From positions 1 through 38,440 of the forward strand of contig MEQK01000202.1 of the NCBI GenBank assembly GCA_001770175.1: a stretch of 38,440 nucleotides of DNA, given 5' to 3'. This document shows, piece after piece, positions 38,331 through 38,440 of this stretch. Position 1 is the stretch's first letter. Every line of letters begins with the position of its first letter. The stretch comes from Bdellovibrionales bacterium RIFOXYD1_FULL_55_31 (GTDB lineage Bacteria > Bdellovibrionota > UBA1018). The notes under the pieces were generated by a model. The model worked only from the letters and a program-made list of their open reading frames with translations, was not told the origin of the DNA and did not search any database. The position numbers and the translations under genes were made by a program.

Positions 38331-38440
38331 TCAATGGTCGTGTGATGTAGACAAGGAAATATAAACCATCGTCATAAGACAAAAGACGAAGGCCTGAACA
38401 AAAGCCACAAACGCCCCCAACCCATAAAAAATTACAGGCA
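38331..38440 (-). CDS. atpB: F-type ATP synthase subunit a, C-terminal end (partial)
   Basis: Reverse-complement reading to TGA at 38331 gives ...PVIFYGLGAFVAFVQAFVFCLMTMVYISLSTSHDH*, typical AtpB C-terminus. Confidence 0.88.
   Translation of the reverse strand, partial: PVIFYGLGAFVAFVQAFVFCLMTMVYISLSTSHDH

Overview
All calls come from reading the supplied sequence and ORF track by eye; no database search was run. The window is dense housekeeping DNA, probably from a Bdellovibrionota or deltaproteobacterial-type genome (lineage is inference). Minus strand, in transcription order from about 27078 down to 1: an 11-gene complex I-like cluster (nuoA2-B2-C2-D2-H2-I2-J2-K2-L2-M2-N2, no nuoE/F/G), then after a gap of about 38 bp a complete canonical 14-gene nuoA-N operon, then a 995-aa GYF-like/TM/TPR protein and the 5' part of serS. 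Plus strand from 27215: mfd, two parvulin-type PPIase/SurA-like proteins, pdxA, a phosphomannomutase/phosphoglucomutase and uvrA. The minus-strand atpE and the 3' end of atpB close the window. The main discovery candidate is the second nuo cluster. All 11 reading frames are intact, tightly packed and keep complex I architecture and every Fe-S cysteine ligand in NuoB2/NuoI2. Yet hand alignment to the canonical copy next door shows systematic loss of the residues considered essential for quinone chemistry and proton pumping: NuoD His38/Tyr87/Asp139, the NuoH acidic E-channel loop, both NuoK glutamates, and the TM5 Glu and TM7 Lys of NuoL, NuoM and NuoN. It looks like a conserved, assembled but proton-silent or repurposed complex I paralog. 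Secondary observations: a UvrA missing roughly 90 aa that are replaced by an acidic linker, a compact NuoG, an AtpE with a partial Na+-type ES...Y signature, and a shared bidirectional terminator. No tRNA/rRNA, CRISPR array or mobile element was recognised.
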